64,000 nucleotides of DNA from Calothrix sp. NIES-4101 (GTDB lineage Bacteria; Cyanobacteriota; Cyanobacteriia; Cyanobacteriales; Nostocaceae), in assembly GCA_004296455.1 (NCBI GenBank), contig AP018280.1:3720001-3784000 (forward strand), written 5' to 3'. Below the pieces are notes generated by a model. It was not told the origin of the DNA and did not search any database. It worked only from the letters and a program-made list of their open reading frames with translations. The position numbers were made by a program, and so were the translations under genes. Every line of letters starts with the position of its first letter. Position 1 is the stretch's first letter. This document shows positions 1 to 9,046 of this stretch, piece by piece.

Positions 1-67
1 CCAGTTAATCATATTGCGAGAAGGTTTTAATTACTAGTTAATCGGTGAATAGAATCGATTTAATCAT

Positions 68-88
68 TAATAACTAATAACTAGTAAT
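68..88. repeat. short heptamer tandem repeat (STRR-like)
   Basis: Two exact units TAATAAC are followed by a degenerate third unit TAGTAAT, just upstream of the first gene. Seen directly. Heptanucleotide repeats of this kind are common in heterocystous cyanobacteria. The 119 bases before the first gene otherwise hold only its ribosome binding site (AGGAGG just before position 120). Confidence 0.5.
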
Positions 89-119
89 CATTCAGCAATC
101 ACAAAATAGGAGGAAAGCA

Positions 120-581
120 ATGGCAAAAGTAATTTTCTACGAAAAACCAGGTTGTAAAAATAATACTAAGCAAAAAACACTATTAGTTGCTGCGGGACAT
201 GAGTTAGAAACATACGATATTCGCACTTATGCCTGGACACCTGATACATTGCGACTATTTTTTGGAACTCGTCCGATAACAGATTGGTTTAATAAAGCTG
301 CTCCCAGTATTAAGTCAGGTGAGGTGGTTCCTGAAAAAGTTGATCCTGATACTGCTTTAAAGTTAATGATACAAGACCCTTTGCTGATTCGTCGTCCCTT
401 GATTCAAGTTGACGATCGCCGGGAAGTTGGTTTTGATATTGATAGGATTGATGCTTGGATTGGACTCAAACCTATTGATGCTTCGCAGCAAGCCATTAGC
501 GAGGAATTAATGCGTCAAGATTTGCAAGGTTGCGCTCACGGTAATGAGCATCATCACGAACCTGGAAAATGTAAACACTAA
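120..581 (+). CDS. ArsC/Spx-like nitrogenase-associated protein
   Basis: This 153-residue protein has a thioredoxin-like ArsC fold with a single Cys at residue 12 in the N-terminal strand-loop region (YEKPGCKNN). An RRPLIQ motif near residue 91 matches the ArsC-type substrate loop. It resembles the family named nitrogenase-associated protein, usually found inside nif clusters, whose biochemical role is unsettled. The tail is rich in His and Cys (HGNEHHHEPGKCKH), which could bind a metal; that is inference. The start is supported by AGGAGG a few bases upstream. No nif gene is seen within the window downstream, but the upstream flank is cut off by the window edge. An arsenate reductase role is less likely because the usual catalytic context is absent. 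Confidence 0.8.
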   Translation: MAKVIFYEKPGCKNNTKQKTLLVAAGHELETYDIRTYAWTPDTLRLFFGTRPITDWFNKAAPSIKSGEVVPEKVDPDTALKLMIQDPLLIRRPLIQVDDRREVGFDIDRIDAWIGLKPIDASQQAISEELMRQDLQGCAHGNEHHHEPGKCKH

Positions 582-615
582 TTTCTACAGGATATTACTG
601 GGTACGGTTAAGGTT

Positions 616-645
616 TGTAGAGAAGTTACATCCCACTTCTCTACA
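616..645. repeat. palindromic GTAGAGA-type hairpin
   Basis: A perfect 11-bp inverted repeat (TGTAGAGAAGT / ACTTCTCTACA) with an 8-base loop lies 35 bases after the ArsC-like gene. There is no T-run after it, so it is not a canonical intrinsic terminator. It shares the GTAGAGA arm with the hairpin at 60299-60328, which suggests a dispersed palindromic repeat family. Confidence 0.6.
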
Positions 646-1417
646 GGCTATCACTCATAATTTATTTGATACTCATTAATCAATCACCAAAAAATACATA
701 ATATTCCTAATTATTTGTTCGTAAGTTTCCGCAAGACTCCTGACAATCACCTATTTTGCTTATTTTTAATTTACACATAACTCCAATAAACTAACTTTTT
801 TATACATTGCTTTTGATTACATTTCTGAGAATGTGATTGTTATTACTGATTAATATAAAAACCAGTATCCTTGTCTTCTTAGATAACTTGAGGATATGAA
901 TCAGGATATCCAAAAATATTTGGCGAATTTGAAATAAGTGGTTATACTATGTCTTAACTGTGTTGCCAAACTGTGAATCTTCACTAGTGCTTGATTGCTG
1001 GAAAATACAGTTACATTCATTACATTAGTGGAACTAAAAATCAATATTAATATTCCAGCAAAGTATTGTTATGCTTTAATTTGAGCTTGTTAGGGTGCAT
1101 TTTAGATGATGTAAAGCTCATATTTAAGTAATAGGTTAGTCATGAATTATCTGTAAAATCTACGTGAATTTTTGGTAAATTTCCAGCAAGTTTACTAGGA
1201 CTATTGGTCTGGATATTCTACTGTTAGCAACTTGCGCGTATAAGTTGCAGTCATCATCTGAAAAAATTCATCATTAATTAATAATTTTAATCGCGACAAA
1301 ATTAGCGATCGCCATTAGAATGAGATTTTTGTTTTGCCAAATAATTTATTTTATCTACAGAAAATATATAAACTCTGTAACTGCGACTGGGGAAATACTC
1401 TGCTAAAGGAGGAAACA
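646..1417. other. intergenic region upstream of GTPase operon
   Basis: This is about 770 bases of AT-rich DNA without a convincing gene. It presumably carries the promoter of the downstream triad. I see the inverted repeat at 1227-1248 and one HIP1 octamer near 1305, and nothing else that I can support. Confidence 0.5.
1227..1248. promoter_or_regulatory. inverted repeat, candidate operator or 5' hairpin
   Basis: GCAACTT and AAGTTGC form a perfect 7-bp inverted repeat around the 8-base spacer GCGCGTAT. It is about 170 bases upstream of the GTPase start. Its position suggests a regulatory site for the triad, but only the symmetry is observed. Confidence 0.3.
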
Positions 1418-4027
1418 ATGAAAAGCGATATGGCTGTCGAACAATTGCGTCGCTATAAAGAATATGGAGAATCAATACTTCAATGCTTGCATCTAGTTTC
1501 CGAAAATCCTCCACCTCCACAAGCTTGGGTGCAAACGACAATCAATGAATTAATCCAAAATCTCGGTTATCATGCTCAAAAAACGGTAGAAATAGCTGCT
1601 TCTCCGGTAAAAATTGGCATTATGGGGGAGTTTAGTAGTGGGAAAACCTTGCTCCTGGGTAGTTTGATTGGCTATGCCGATGCTTTACCAGTTAGTGAAA
1701 CGCCAACGACGGGAAATGTCACCGCTATTCATCTGGTACAGCAAGCTAATTTGCAAACAACTAAAATCGGACATTTCATCGTTCAGTATTTATCCCACGA
1801 TGGCGTGCGTGAGTGTCTGCGCTACATGCTCAAGGAAGTCGAACAACGGGCAGTTGCCGCCAAGTTTCCTCCTTCTCCAATTGCGACATTGCGAAGTTTG
1901 CAACCGACAACTTTTGTGGATACCAAGAGTATTTTGACTTGGTGCGAATTGGCTTGGAATCAAACCCAGAGTTTAGAGTTGCGTTCTTTATTACGGGAAG
2001 TGGTGATTTTTGTACGTACTTATATGTTATACGGTACGGATATCTGCGATCGCAGTTACCAAGTGGAACACCTGACTGCGAAAAAGGGTTTGCGACTGGC
2101 GGAAGCGCCGATGAATATCCTCGAACTTGAGTTTGAAAGAATACCTATACCTTATCGACGTTGGAATAATTTATTGGAGCCAACGGCGGAAGATTTGCAA
2201 CAGACATTCTCATTAATTGCCCGGATTGATGTGACGGTGGAGGTGTCACGGGAAATTTGGGATTTGTCGTCTTTACAGGGGACAAATGAGTTTATTTTGC
2301 TAGATTTTCCCGGTTTGGGTGCGGCTGATTCGAGTGTGCGGGATACTTTTTTGTCACTGCGCGAGTTGGCAGAGGTGCAAACAATTTTACTGCTATTGAA
2401 TGGAAGATATCCGGGGGGAGCGACTGCGGCAAAAATTCGCAGTATGTTGGAACGCCACAAGGGCGAGGATTTGAAGGACAGAATTATTGTTGGGGTGGGC
2501 AGGTTTAATCAGTTACCGTTATCTACTAGTGATGAAAGGGCGCTGGATACTTTGGTACAGCAGGTTTCTGAGCCGGGTGATGATGCGGCAATATTTTCGG
2601 TATTTAACGAACCACTTTCGGAAGAAATGGTTTTGGAACAAGTGCCGATTTTGCAGTTGATTATGGCAAGTTCTGGGAATTTGACGACGGAGAAGAAGAA
2701 TATTGTTTTGCTGTCGCAGTTGTATGGCTTGAATAAGTTGGCGGAGATTTCACGGGTTGTTCAGGTTTGCTCTCCGGAATTTTTACCAGATTTAGAGATA
2801 CCTAATAAGTTAGACGAATTGCGATCGCGTGACAAGTGGCAACAGTTGAGTGAACTTTTACCAGCGAATAGTACCCTATCGAAGCAGTTGAGTGATTATG
2901 TTGATGATGGTGGTGTGGGTAGGTTACGTTCTTTATTGAAGGAACATGTTGCTGTGCATGGGATGAAGCAGTTGGTGGAGGATGCTCAAAGGAGTGCGGA
3001 GTTGCTGCGGAAGGAGCAAATGAATCTGGAGCATTCTTTGCAGGAAATTACTGCTTATATGCCGGTGGTGGAAAATCCGTCGTTTGTGACGCTGCGGCAA
3101 GTAATTGAAAATTTGGTGACGATTTATAGGCAGTTTCAAGATGATTTGGAAAAACAACCCATAATTAGCAATCGTAGTGGGGTTGCGGTAAGCGATATTG
3201 TCAAGGATGAACTCACCAATAAGATATTTTTTGATTGGAGTGAGTGGACTTTATTACTGGATAGGACTAAAAACGGGATTATTTCTTTGACTAAGAGTGA
3301 GCGGTTTTTTGAGGAAGATGATTTTGATGATTTGATACCGACTCAAAGTGAGGATTTTTACCCGGCGTTTGTGGAAACTTTGCGGGAAATGCAAGCTTTC
3401 GCCCATGACAGGATGACGGAAGCTGTGATTGATTTATTTGCCAAAATCTCACGTAATGTGGAACTGGAACGTAGTAAGCTGAATTCGATTATTTTGCCGG
3501 AGATGGAACAGTATATTCTCCATAATTTTGGCAATAAGCAAGCTAGAGTTTACCGAAATTTACTCCGGGCAATTGAACCCGCCAGTAAATGGCAAAAATT
3601 AGTTGTGGAGCGCAGTGGTTTAGGGGGAAGTATTACAGCCATTGATGCCCAGGCACTATTTCCTCTGGCGCAGCAGGATGGGAATCATCATCATGGTCAA
3701 ATATTTGACTGGAGTCCGCAAAAAAGGTACACAGTTACCGCTCGCCCCTTCAACCATCAAATTGCAGTTTTGAGATTACGCGACGAAATTACCGCCAGTT
3801 CGGGATTACATTTGGTTCAGTATGTCAGTCAGTTAACTAAGCAAGTCAAAAGCTCATTTAACATTGCCACTAAAGAAATTGTCGATAGTTTACAGGATTT
3901 ACTCAAATCCAAAAATGAACCCCTACTTCGATATATTGCCGCCGGAGAAGAACGCACTACATCCCAGCAACCGCCTTGGCTAGACGCACTTTCGCAAATT
4001 GTGACAATTTCCTATCCCCCTAATTAA
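1418..4027 (+). CDS. dynamin-like GTPase (SrfC-like), first gene of triad
   Basis: An 869-residue large GTPase. The P-loop GEFSSGKT is at 70-77, the G3 motif DFPG is at 296-299, and the expected G4 region (around 358-366, VGVGRFNQL) is degenerate. More than 200 residues separate G1 from G3, which is long for a small GTPase and fits a dynamin-superfamily or SrfC-type protein. The second half is mostly helical and charged, with probable coiled coil around 545-600, and there is no transmembrane segment. The start is the ATG preceded by AAAGGAGG; a TTG 84 bases earlier keeps the frame open but has no ribosome binding site. It is followed on the same strand by the Hsp70-like gene (151-base gap) and the 421-residue gene. 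Function is inferred only: a nucleotide-dependent assembly with the Hsp70-like partner, possibly in conflict or stress. Confidence 0.8.
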   Translation: MKSDMAVEQLRRYKEYGESILQCLHLVSENPPPPQAWVQTTINELIQNLGYHAQKTVEIAASPVKIGIMGEFSSGKTLLLGSLIGYADALPVSETPTTGNVTAIHLVQQANLQTTKIGHFIVQYLSHDGVRECLRYMLKEVEQRAVAAKFPPSPIATLRSLQPTTFVDTKSILTWCELAWNQTQSLELRSLLREVVIFVRTYMLYGTDICDRSYQVEHLTAKKGLRLAEAPMNILELEFERIPIPYRRWNNLLEPTAEDLQQTFSLIARIDVTVEVSREIWDLSSLQGTNEFILLDFPGLGAADSSVRDTFLSLRELAEVQTILLLLNGRYPGGATAAKIRSMLERHKGEDLKDRIIVGVGRFNQLPLSTSDERALDTLVQQVSEPGDDAAIFSVFNEPLSEEMVLEQVPILQLIMASSGNLTTEKKNIVLLSQLYGLNKLAEISRVVQVCSPEFLPDLEIPNKLDELRSRDKWQQLSELLPANSTLSKQLSDYVDDGGVGRLRSLLKEHVAVHGMKQLVEDAQRSAELLRKEQMNLEHSLQEITAYMPVVENPSFVTLRQVIENLVTIYRQFQDDLEKQPIISNRSGVAVSDIVKDELTNKIFFDWSEWTLLLDRTKNGIISLTKSERFFEEDDFDDLIPTQSEDFYPAFVETLREMQAFAHDRMTEAVIDLFAKISRNVELERSKLNSIILPEMEQYILHNFGNKQARVYRNLLRAIEPASKWQKLVVERSGLGGSITAIDAQALFPLAQQDGNHHHGQIFDWSPQKRYTVTARPFNHQIAVLRLRDEITASSGLHLVQYVSQLTKQVKSSFNIATKEIVDSLQDLLKSKNEPLLRYIAAGEERTTSQQPPWLDALSQIVTISYPPN

Positions 4028-4064
4028 AGGTTAAGGCACAGGGGAGATTCCATACCCACTCCCC

Positions 4065-4151
4065 CAATTCGCAATCCTCGCTAACTCCTACGAAAAGGCT
4101 TCGCCTACGCGAGGAGCAAACTACGCAATTAAGAACTCTCGACGCAGCAAT
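4065..4151 (+). repeat. diverged interspersed repeat with nested palindrome
   Basis: The segment resembles the interior of the MITE-like repeats at 37897 and 62288: it shares CAATTCGCAAT, a CTCGC block and CTACGCAATTAA in the same order. It lacks their terminal inverted repeats. Its centre contains CCTCGC (4076-4081) paired with GCGAGG (4109-4114) and an inner AGGC-TTC-GCCT hairpin. It separates the GTPase and Hsp70-like genes and could attenuate transcription between them. Confidence 0.45.
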
Positions 4152-4178
4152 GCGTACCATTACTCAAGACTCTTAAAA

Positions 4179-7100
4179 ATGCCCATTAAAATCGAACTCT
4201 TAAATCGCTATCAATTGCGCGCCAAGGAAAATAACCTCCTAGTCTTACCTGTTATTGAAATCAAGCCCGATGAAAGCAATAATTTACCCTTTATTTCCCG
4301 AATTCAGATTACTGTCGCCGGAATGCCAGAGGATTTAGCGATCGCAATTCAAAATTCTTACCGAAGTGTTACTTTTAGCACGAACAACCTGTTGAGATTA
4401 ACTAGTCCACAAAGATTAAAACAGTCAGAATGTTCTTGGAATAAGCCTTTGCCGGCGGGAGTCAATTGTACATTGGTGGTGACTGTGGAGTATTTTGACT
4501 CCGATATGACAGCAAATCCCCTCATGACTGCCATGAAAAAAACGACGACGGAGTGCAATATTTGGACTTTTGCCAATGAATCTGCCCGGTTTCAGATGAC
4601 TGCACAATTGATTCCTCCGGAAGTGCCACCAATGAAGTCCCATATTACTTATCCGGGTTGGTTTGCCATTGATTTCGGGACTTCCAATTCGACGGTAACA
4701 CTTTATGACCCTAAAGTTATCGTTACACCCGACACCTTACCCAGAGAACAAGAAGCACGATTACGCGATCGCATTTCCTTATGGTTAAATTATCGCCCCA
4801 TTGAGGAAGTTCCGGGTACAAATCGGGCGGCTTGGGAAACTGAGTGGCAGAAGTTTTTGAGTGAGTTGGGTAAGGATTTTCCTAATACTCAACACGCAAA
4901 TCGTTATAATTTTGGCGAGCTTTTGCTGCGGGGAATTACTAGTAATCAGTTACTGGAAGTTATCCGCCAAATCGAAATTTGTTTGGGCAAACGCTTAGAT
5001 TGGTTTCGACGCACAGCCAGCAAAAATTTAAACCAGATATATCATGAAGTTTTCCGCGTCCCTGCCTTAGAATGGCAAAGTTTAATACCCGTAGAGTTAG
5101 ACAAAAATCGCCGTCAACACGAAATTCCCAGCGAGTTGGAAGTGATGAGTTTGGTGGAAGGTGTATTTAAAAATACCTCTAATCAAGTTAAGGTTGTTTT
5201 AGGGGAACAAGCCAAGCAGCACCGTTTAGATGCCATTCGTCGGGGTGAAGATGATATTGAAGGTAGATTTCTGCATTCGCCGAAACGTTATTTTGGACAA
5301 GAGCGAACCTGTAAAATTACTTTGGATGGGAATGTGGAATCTATACCCATCAATACATTATTGCAATCGGCATACGCACACCTGATTGAATTAACTGAAA
5401 AGTATCGTCAAAGCAACCCTGGTAAATGTTCCGAGGGCAACTTTTACCGGGCAGTGGTGACATATCCCACAATTGCTTCCCCCTTTGTCAGACGGGAAAT
5501 CGAGAACTTAGTGCAAAAACTCGATATTGCGGATGTACAAATGGCTTATGATGAAGCCGTTTCCGTGGCAATATTCTTTTTGTGGCGGGAATTTGGTGGT
5601 GATTTGAATGTGGGAATTGAATCCTTTAAAAGTCGCTGTCGCAAGGATGGTGAAAGATGGTGGCAAAATGTCTTGGTGCTGGATGTTGGCGGTGGAACTA
5701 CAGATTTAGCTTTGATACGCCTAACTTTGGAAGAAATTAATCCCTTTGAGCCGGGAGAAGATAGGGGAGATGGGGGAAGATATTATAAACTCACACCCAA
5801 ATTACTTGGTTCCTCCGGGCATTTGCAACTAGGTGGCGAATTAATTACCCTGCGATTATTTTTATTGTTAAAGGTATCCATTGCCGATTGTCTATTGAGT
5901 GCAGTTGCCGACGAAAGACTAGCTAAAGATATTTTAAAGGTACAACCAGAAGAATTGAGCGATCGCTTTCTGAATAATGGTAAATTTCAACCATATTCGT
6001 TATTGGAATGCGTCGATAAAGAAATTCGCGAAGATGACGCTTACAAAGAAGCACTCAACGCCGCCGAAAAAATCATTCCCACCCGGTGGAAAAACTCACC
6101 CACCCGTGCCCAAACCTTCTACACCCTGTGGGAACATGCCGAGGATGCCAAATTGACATTAGGGCAAAAGCGCCAGAAAGACACACCCGAACCTTTATAT
6201 GTTCTCGATGGACATAAAATCGCCGACATCCTTGCTCAAAACGACATTCAGTTACCAAATGCCATCTTAGATAACTTGAGTGTCACCATCACCATCGAAC
6301 AATTTGAAAAAGCAACCCTACCAGTCATCAAAGAAGCAGTTGCGATCGCTCAAGGATTGATCGAAAATGCTCTTGGGGACAAATCGCCAACATCTCCCCA
6401 ATATCACCATCGCCACACAGAAAAAAATCAAGAACAAGTCGATTGGTTAATTCTTTCCGGTAAAACCTGTAACCTCGAATTAGTTCAGCGCGAACTTTAC
6501 CGTGTATTTAGCCAATCAGATTACTTTATTTGGAACCACGAGCGAGTCACCTTTGAACCCGAATATACCAAACTCGCGACATCAGCAGGGGCATGTTTTG
6601 CCGAAAAATTGCGTCAACTTGGTTTTGCACCCAAAGAATCAAAAGAATTGCTGCGAAAAGGAGCAAACCAACTATATATAGATGTCAAAAACCTCTTTTA
6701 CTTCCTGCCCTGTTCCTTTACCCGCGAAGTTATTGGTGCTAGTCCCGAACCAATATTTCACGCTGGACAACAATTATACCAACTTGAAGCTGGGGATGGC
6801 ACCGCCAAATTTCGTAGTGGTTGGCAAGGAATGCAATTAACCAACAACATTATTCGTCAAGATTTTGAAAATATCAAACCGCAATTGTGGGGCAGTTACA
6901 ACGGTGATGCCCTTCGCAAAACCTTGGGGATGAGTGAAGATGCCTTCAAAAATCAAATCAAAGTTCAGTTTGAAATTAATCAAAAGCTGGAAATAGATTT
7001 ATTACTCTGTCGTGGCACTCCCCATTACTTCATTTCCAAAAATATTCCCTATATTGATGCAGCTAAAACCATAAATATTACAGCCATTATTACAGAAGAT

Positions 7101-7571
7101 GGCAAAGTCGCAGGTGATATTGCTGTAAATGTTGTTGAATCCGCCAATGCCTTAAAAACTGATGCCCATACACTCTTATTTGCTGGCGAAAAAGATTACA
7201 GCAACCTCCTACAAATCTTTCGCGATGAAGAAGATAGCACATCCGAATTTACGGGATTAATTGCCGAATTACCACCCTTCCCAGCTAGCGGCAAACACAC
7301 ATTTTACTTTCAATATCACAACCCGAAATCAAACCAGTGGGAATTAATTGGAGAACTCAGCCAACCCCAAGTCAACAGCGAATATCCCTGTAGATATTAC
7401 GTTTCCCTCACATCTAAAGGATTGCTACGTGTCCATGCATTTGAAATACCCTATTGGACATCAGATAATTCCGACTGTCTTCTCCAAGCAGGATGCGTAT
7501 TTAGAGACATACTGCAACCACAACCAAATGATATTGAAGCAAAACGCGATCCATTTTCAGGAGAACATTAA
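4179..7571 (+). CDS. giant Hsp70/actin-fold ATPase (SrfB-like), second gene of triad
   Basis: An 1130-residue protein with an unrelated N-terminal region of about 155 residues, followed by an actin/Hsp70-type ATPase core. Phosphate-1 motif IDFGTSNS is at 164-171, phosphate-2 motif LDVGGGTTDL is at 501-510, and an adenosine-type motif (LILSGK) is at 757-762. The spacing between these motifs is well above that of DnaK (about 190 and 140 residues), so the core carries large insertions. The C-terminal 350 residues do not look like the canonical DnaK substrate-binding domain. Size, motifs and neighbours recall SrfB, the Hsp70-like member of the Salmonella srf set; this assignment is by architecture and was not searched. 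No strong ribosome binding site precedes the ATG. The next gene follows after 32 bases. Confidence 0.8.
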   Translation: MPIKIELLNRYQLRAKENNLLVLPVIEIKPDESNNLPFISRIQITVAGMPEDLAIAIQNSYRSVTFSTNNLLRLTSPQRLKQSECSWNKPLPAGVNCTLVVTVEYFDSDMTANPLMTAMKKTTTECNIWTFANESARFQMTAQLIPPEVPPMKSHITYPGWFAIDFGTSNSTVTLYDPKVIVTPDTLPREQEARLRDRISLWLNYRPIEEVPGTNRAAWETEWQKFLSELGKDFPNTQHANRYNFGELLLRGITSNQLLEVIRQIEICLGKRLDWFRRTASKNLNQIYHEVFRVPALEWQSLIPVELDKNRRQHEIPSELEVMSLVEGVFKNTSNQVKVVLGEQAKQHRLDAIRRGEDDIEGRFLHSPKRYFGQERTCKITLDGNVESIPINTLLQSAYAHLIELTEKYRQSNPGKCSEGNFYRAVVTYPTIASPFVRREIENLVQKLDIADVQMAYDEAVSVAIFFLWREFGGDLNVGIESFKSRCRKDGERWWQNVLVLDVGGGTTDLALIRLTLEEINPFEPGEDRGDGGRYYKLTPKLLGSSGHLQLGGELITLRLFLLLKVSIADCLLSAVADERLAKDILKVQPEELSDRFLNNGKFQPYSLLECVDKEIREDDAYKEALNAAEKIIPTRWKNSPTRAQTFYTLWEHAEDAKLTLGQKRQKDTPEPLYVLDGHKIADILAQNDIQLPNAILDNLSVTITIEQFEKATLPVIKEAVAIAQGLIENALGDKSPTSPQYHHRHTEKNQEQVDWLILSGKTCNLELVQRELYRVFSQSDYFIWNHERVTFEPEYTKLATSAGACFAEKLRQLGFAPKESKELLRKGANQLYIDVKNLFYFLPCSFTREVIGASPEPIFHAGQQLYQLEAGDGTAKFRSGWQGMQLTNNIIRQDFENIKPQLWGSYNGDALRKTLGMSEDAFKNQIKVQFEINQKLEIDLLLCRGTPHYFISKNIPYIDAAKTINITAIITEDGKVAGDIAVNVVESANALKTDAHTLLFAGEKDYSNLLQIFRDEEDSTSEFTGLIAELPPFPASGKHTFYFQYHNPKSNQWELIGELSQPQVNSEYPCRYYVSLTSKGLLRVHAFEIPYWTSDNSDCLLQAGCVFRDILQPQPNDIEAKRDPFSGEH

Positions 7572-7603
7572 ATTAAACTCAGCCATCAGTAATCAAAACT
7601 TTT

Positions 7604-8869
7604 ATGGAAAATCTCCACAAGTTATTAGCACTTGAAGATTCCCGTCTCGCTTGGGTTTTACGCTTAGGTTTACAGGGTTTACGCACTCAACTCCAACAAG
7701 CACTGCAATCGATTGAGGCTGATTTGGGTACTGTTGTCTGTGAAAAATTAATTGCAGAATTAGATTTGCTATTATTTTCGGAAAATCTCTCTGCAAATTT
7801 CACTGCGGAATCAGCAACTAATTATTTAGATGAAAACTCAAATAATGTACATATAAGCTGTGTTGAAGCAATCAATTATCCAGACACATCAAACACAATA
7901 GATGCTGCCACTGAAGATTATCTCAATTGGGAAGATGCACTCGAACCAATTACTGAAACTAGCAGCGAAAATATTCATCTCGAAATTACAAAACAATTCA
8001 AACTACAAAATATAATTGCAGCATTACAAGCCGACAAAGAACTCTTACAATATATCGGTGAATACGAATTTTATAGCGATCGCGATGGAGATTTATGGAA
8101 CGAAATCCAACGCTTACTCCTAAGAATACCAGAAAAACAAGCTCAAATTTGGCGCGATCGCACTTTGAAATTTGCGGCTGATGTTGGTGCCACTGAAGAA
8201 AAAGAACTGTATAGACAAATACCATTTAATCGCTGTGAAATTATGTATCCAGGTTTAGCTGGAAGCATTAACAGCAATGGATTATGCCTCTCAGATCACA
8301 TTCCCATCTCATCCCAACTAGTGACAGAAGATACAACAGCAGAAATAGAATTTCTTGCTGGAATTGTCTCAACATGGATTAAATTGATACATCTCGACCC
8401 ACTACTACACCATGCCCTCAAAAGTGTCGATAGATTTGGTGTGCGGTCATTACAATCCGATTCCGAACGCTCAAAATATGCAACCGCATTACTGGAAAGA
8501 TTTCGCCGCGTGCAAATTACTGCCAAAAATGCCGACCCCATCGCCACACTACGCGCCAGAATCGACTTAGACGAAGCGATTAACTCATTAGTATACTTGC
8601 CACCATGCGATCGCTATTCATGGTGGGGTAAATTGCAACAGGAAACTCGTCGCACCCTCGATACAGTCGTTGATAGAGTTCGTAATGCCGGGTATCAAAT
8701 TCAAATTCGCCCTTTGTGGGGTACTTACGCAGATATTTACACCTATTCAAAAGACGACTTACTACTCAATATTGGCGGCATACCCGGCGAAGTATCTGCC
8801 TGTTTGCGAGTCTACGCCAAAATTAACGACGAAGTGCTGCCAGGACGAGTTTTATTCCGTTCTTCGTAA
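7604..8869 (+). CDS. unrecognised 421-residue protein, third gene of triad
   Basis: I do not recognise this family. The protein is soluble with no signal peptide or membrane segment. It has a helical N-terminus (about 1-65), an acidic linker around 65-125, and a mixed C-terminal half containing Trp-rich stretches (YSWWGKLQ, PLWGTYAD). The start lies 32 bases after the Hsp70-like gene, so the two are almost certainly cotranscribed. By position and size it could be the counterpart of SrfA, but no motif proves that. It is most plausibly an adaptor or effector working with the GTPase/ATPase pair. Confidence 0.7.
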   Translation: MENLHKLLALEDSRLAWVLRLGLQGLRTQLQQALQSIEADLGTVVCEKLIAELDLLLFSENLSANFTAESATNYLDENSNNVHISCVEAINYPDTSNTIDAATEDYLNWEDALEPITETSSENIHLEITKQFKLQNIIAALQADKELLQYIGEYEFYSDRDGDLWNEIQRLLLRIPEKQAQIWRDRTLKFAADVGATEEKELYRQIPFNRCEIMYPGLAGSINSNGLCLSDHIPISSQLVTEDTTAEIEFLAGIVSTWIKLIHLDPLLHHALKSVDRFGVRSLQSDSERSKYATALLERFRRVQITAKNADPIATLRARIDLDEAINSLVYLPPCDRYSWWGKLQQETRRTLDTVVDRVRNAGYQIQIRPLWGTYADIYTYSKDDLLLNIGGIPGEVSACLRVYAKINDEVLPGRVLFRSS

Positions 8870-9046
8870 ACATATACTGTTGAGCGGTTAGCTATTAGCC
8901 ATTAGCAGTTAGCTAACATACTTAATAAAATAAGCACTAATAGCCATTTTTGAAGTCAAAATTTCAGCCGTTCTTAGTATAACTAAATATAGTTTTTCCA
9001 AAATCTGGTGTAAAATACATCTCCGCGTCTTTGCGTCATTCTGAGG

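Noticed and set aside
1334-1417. TTG start 84 bases upstream of the GTPase ATG
   Set aside because: It has no ribosome binding site, whereas the ATG at 1418 follows AAAGGAGG.
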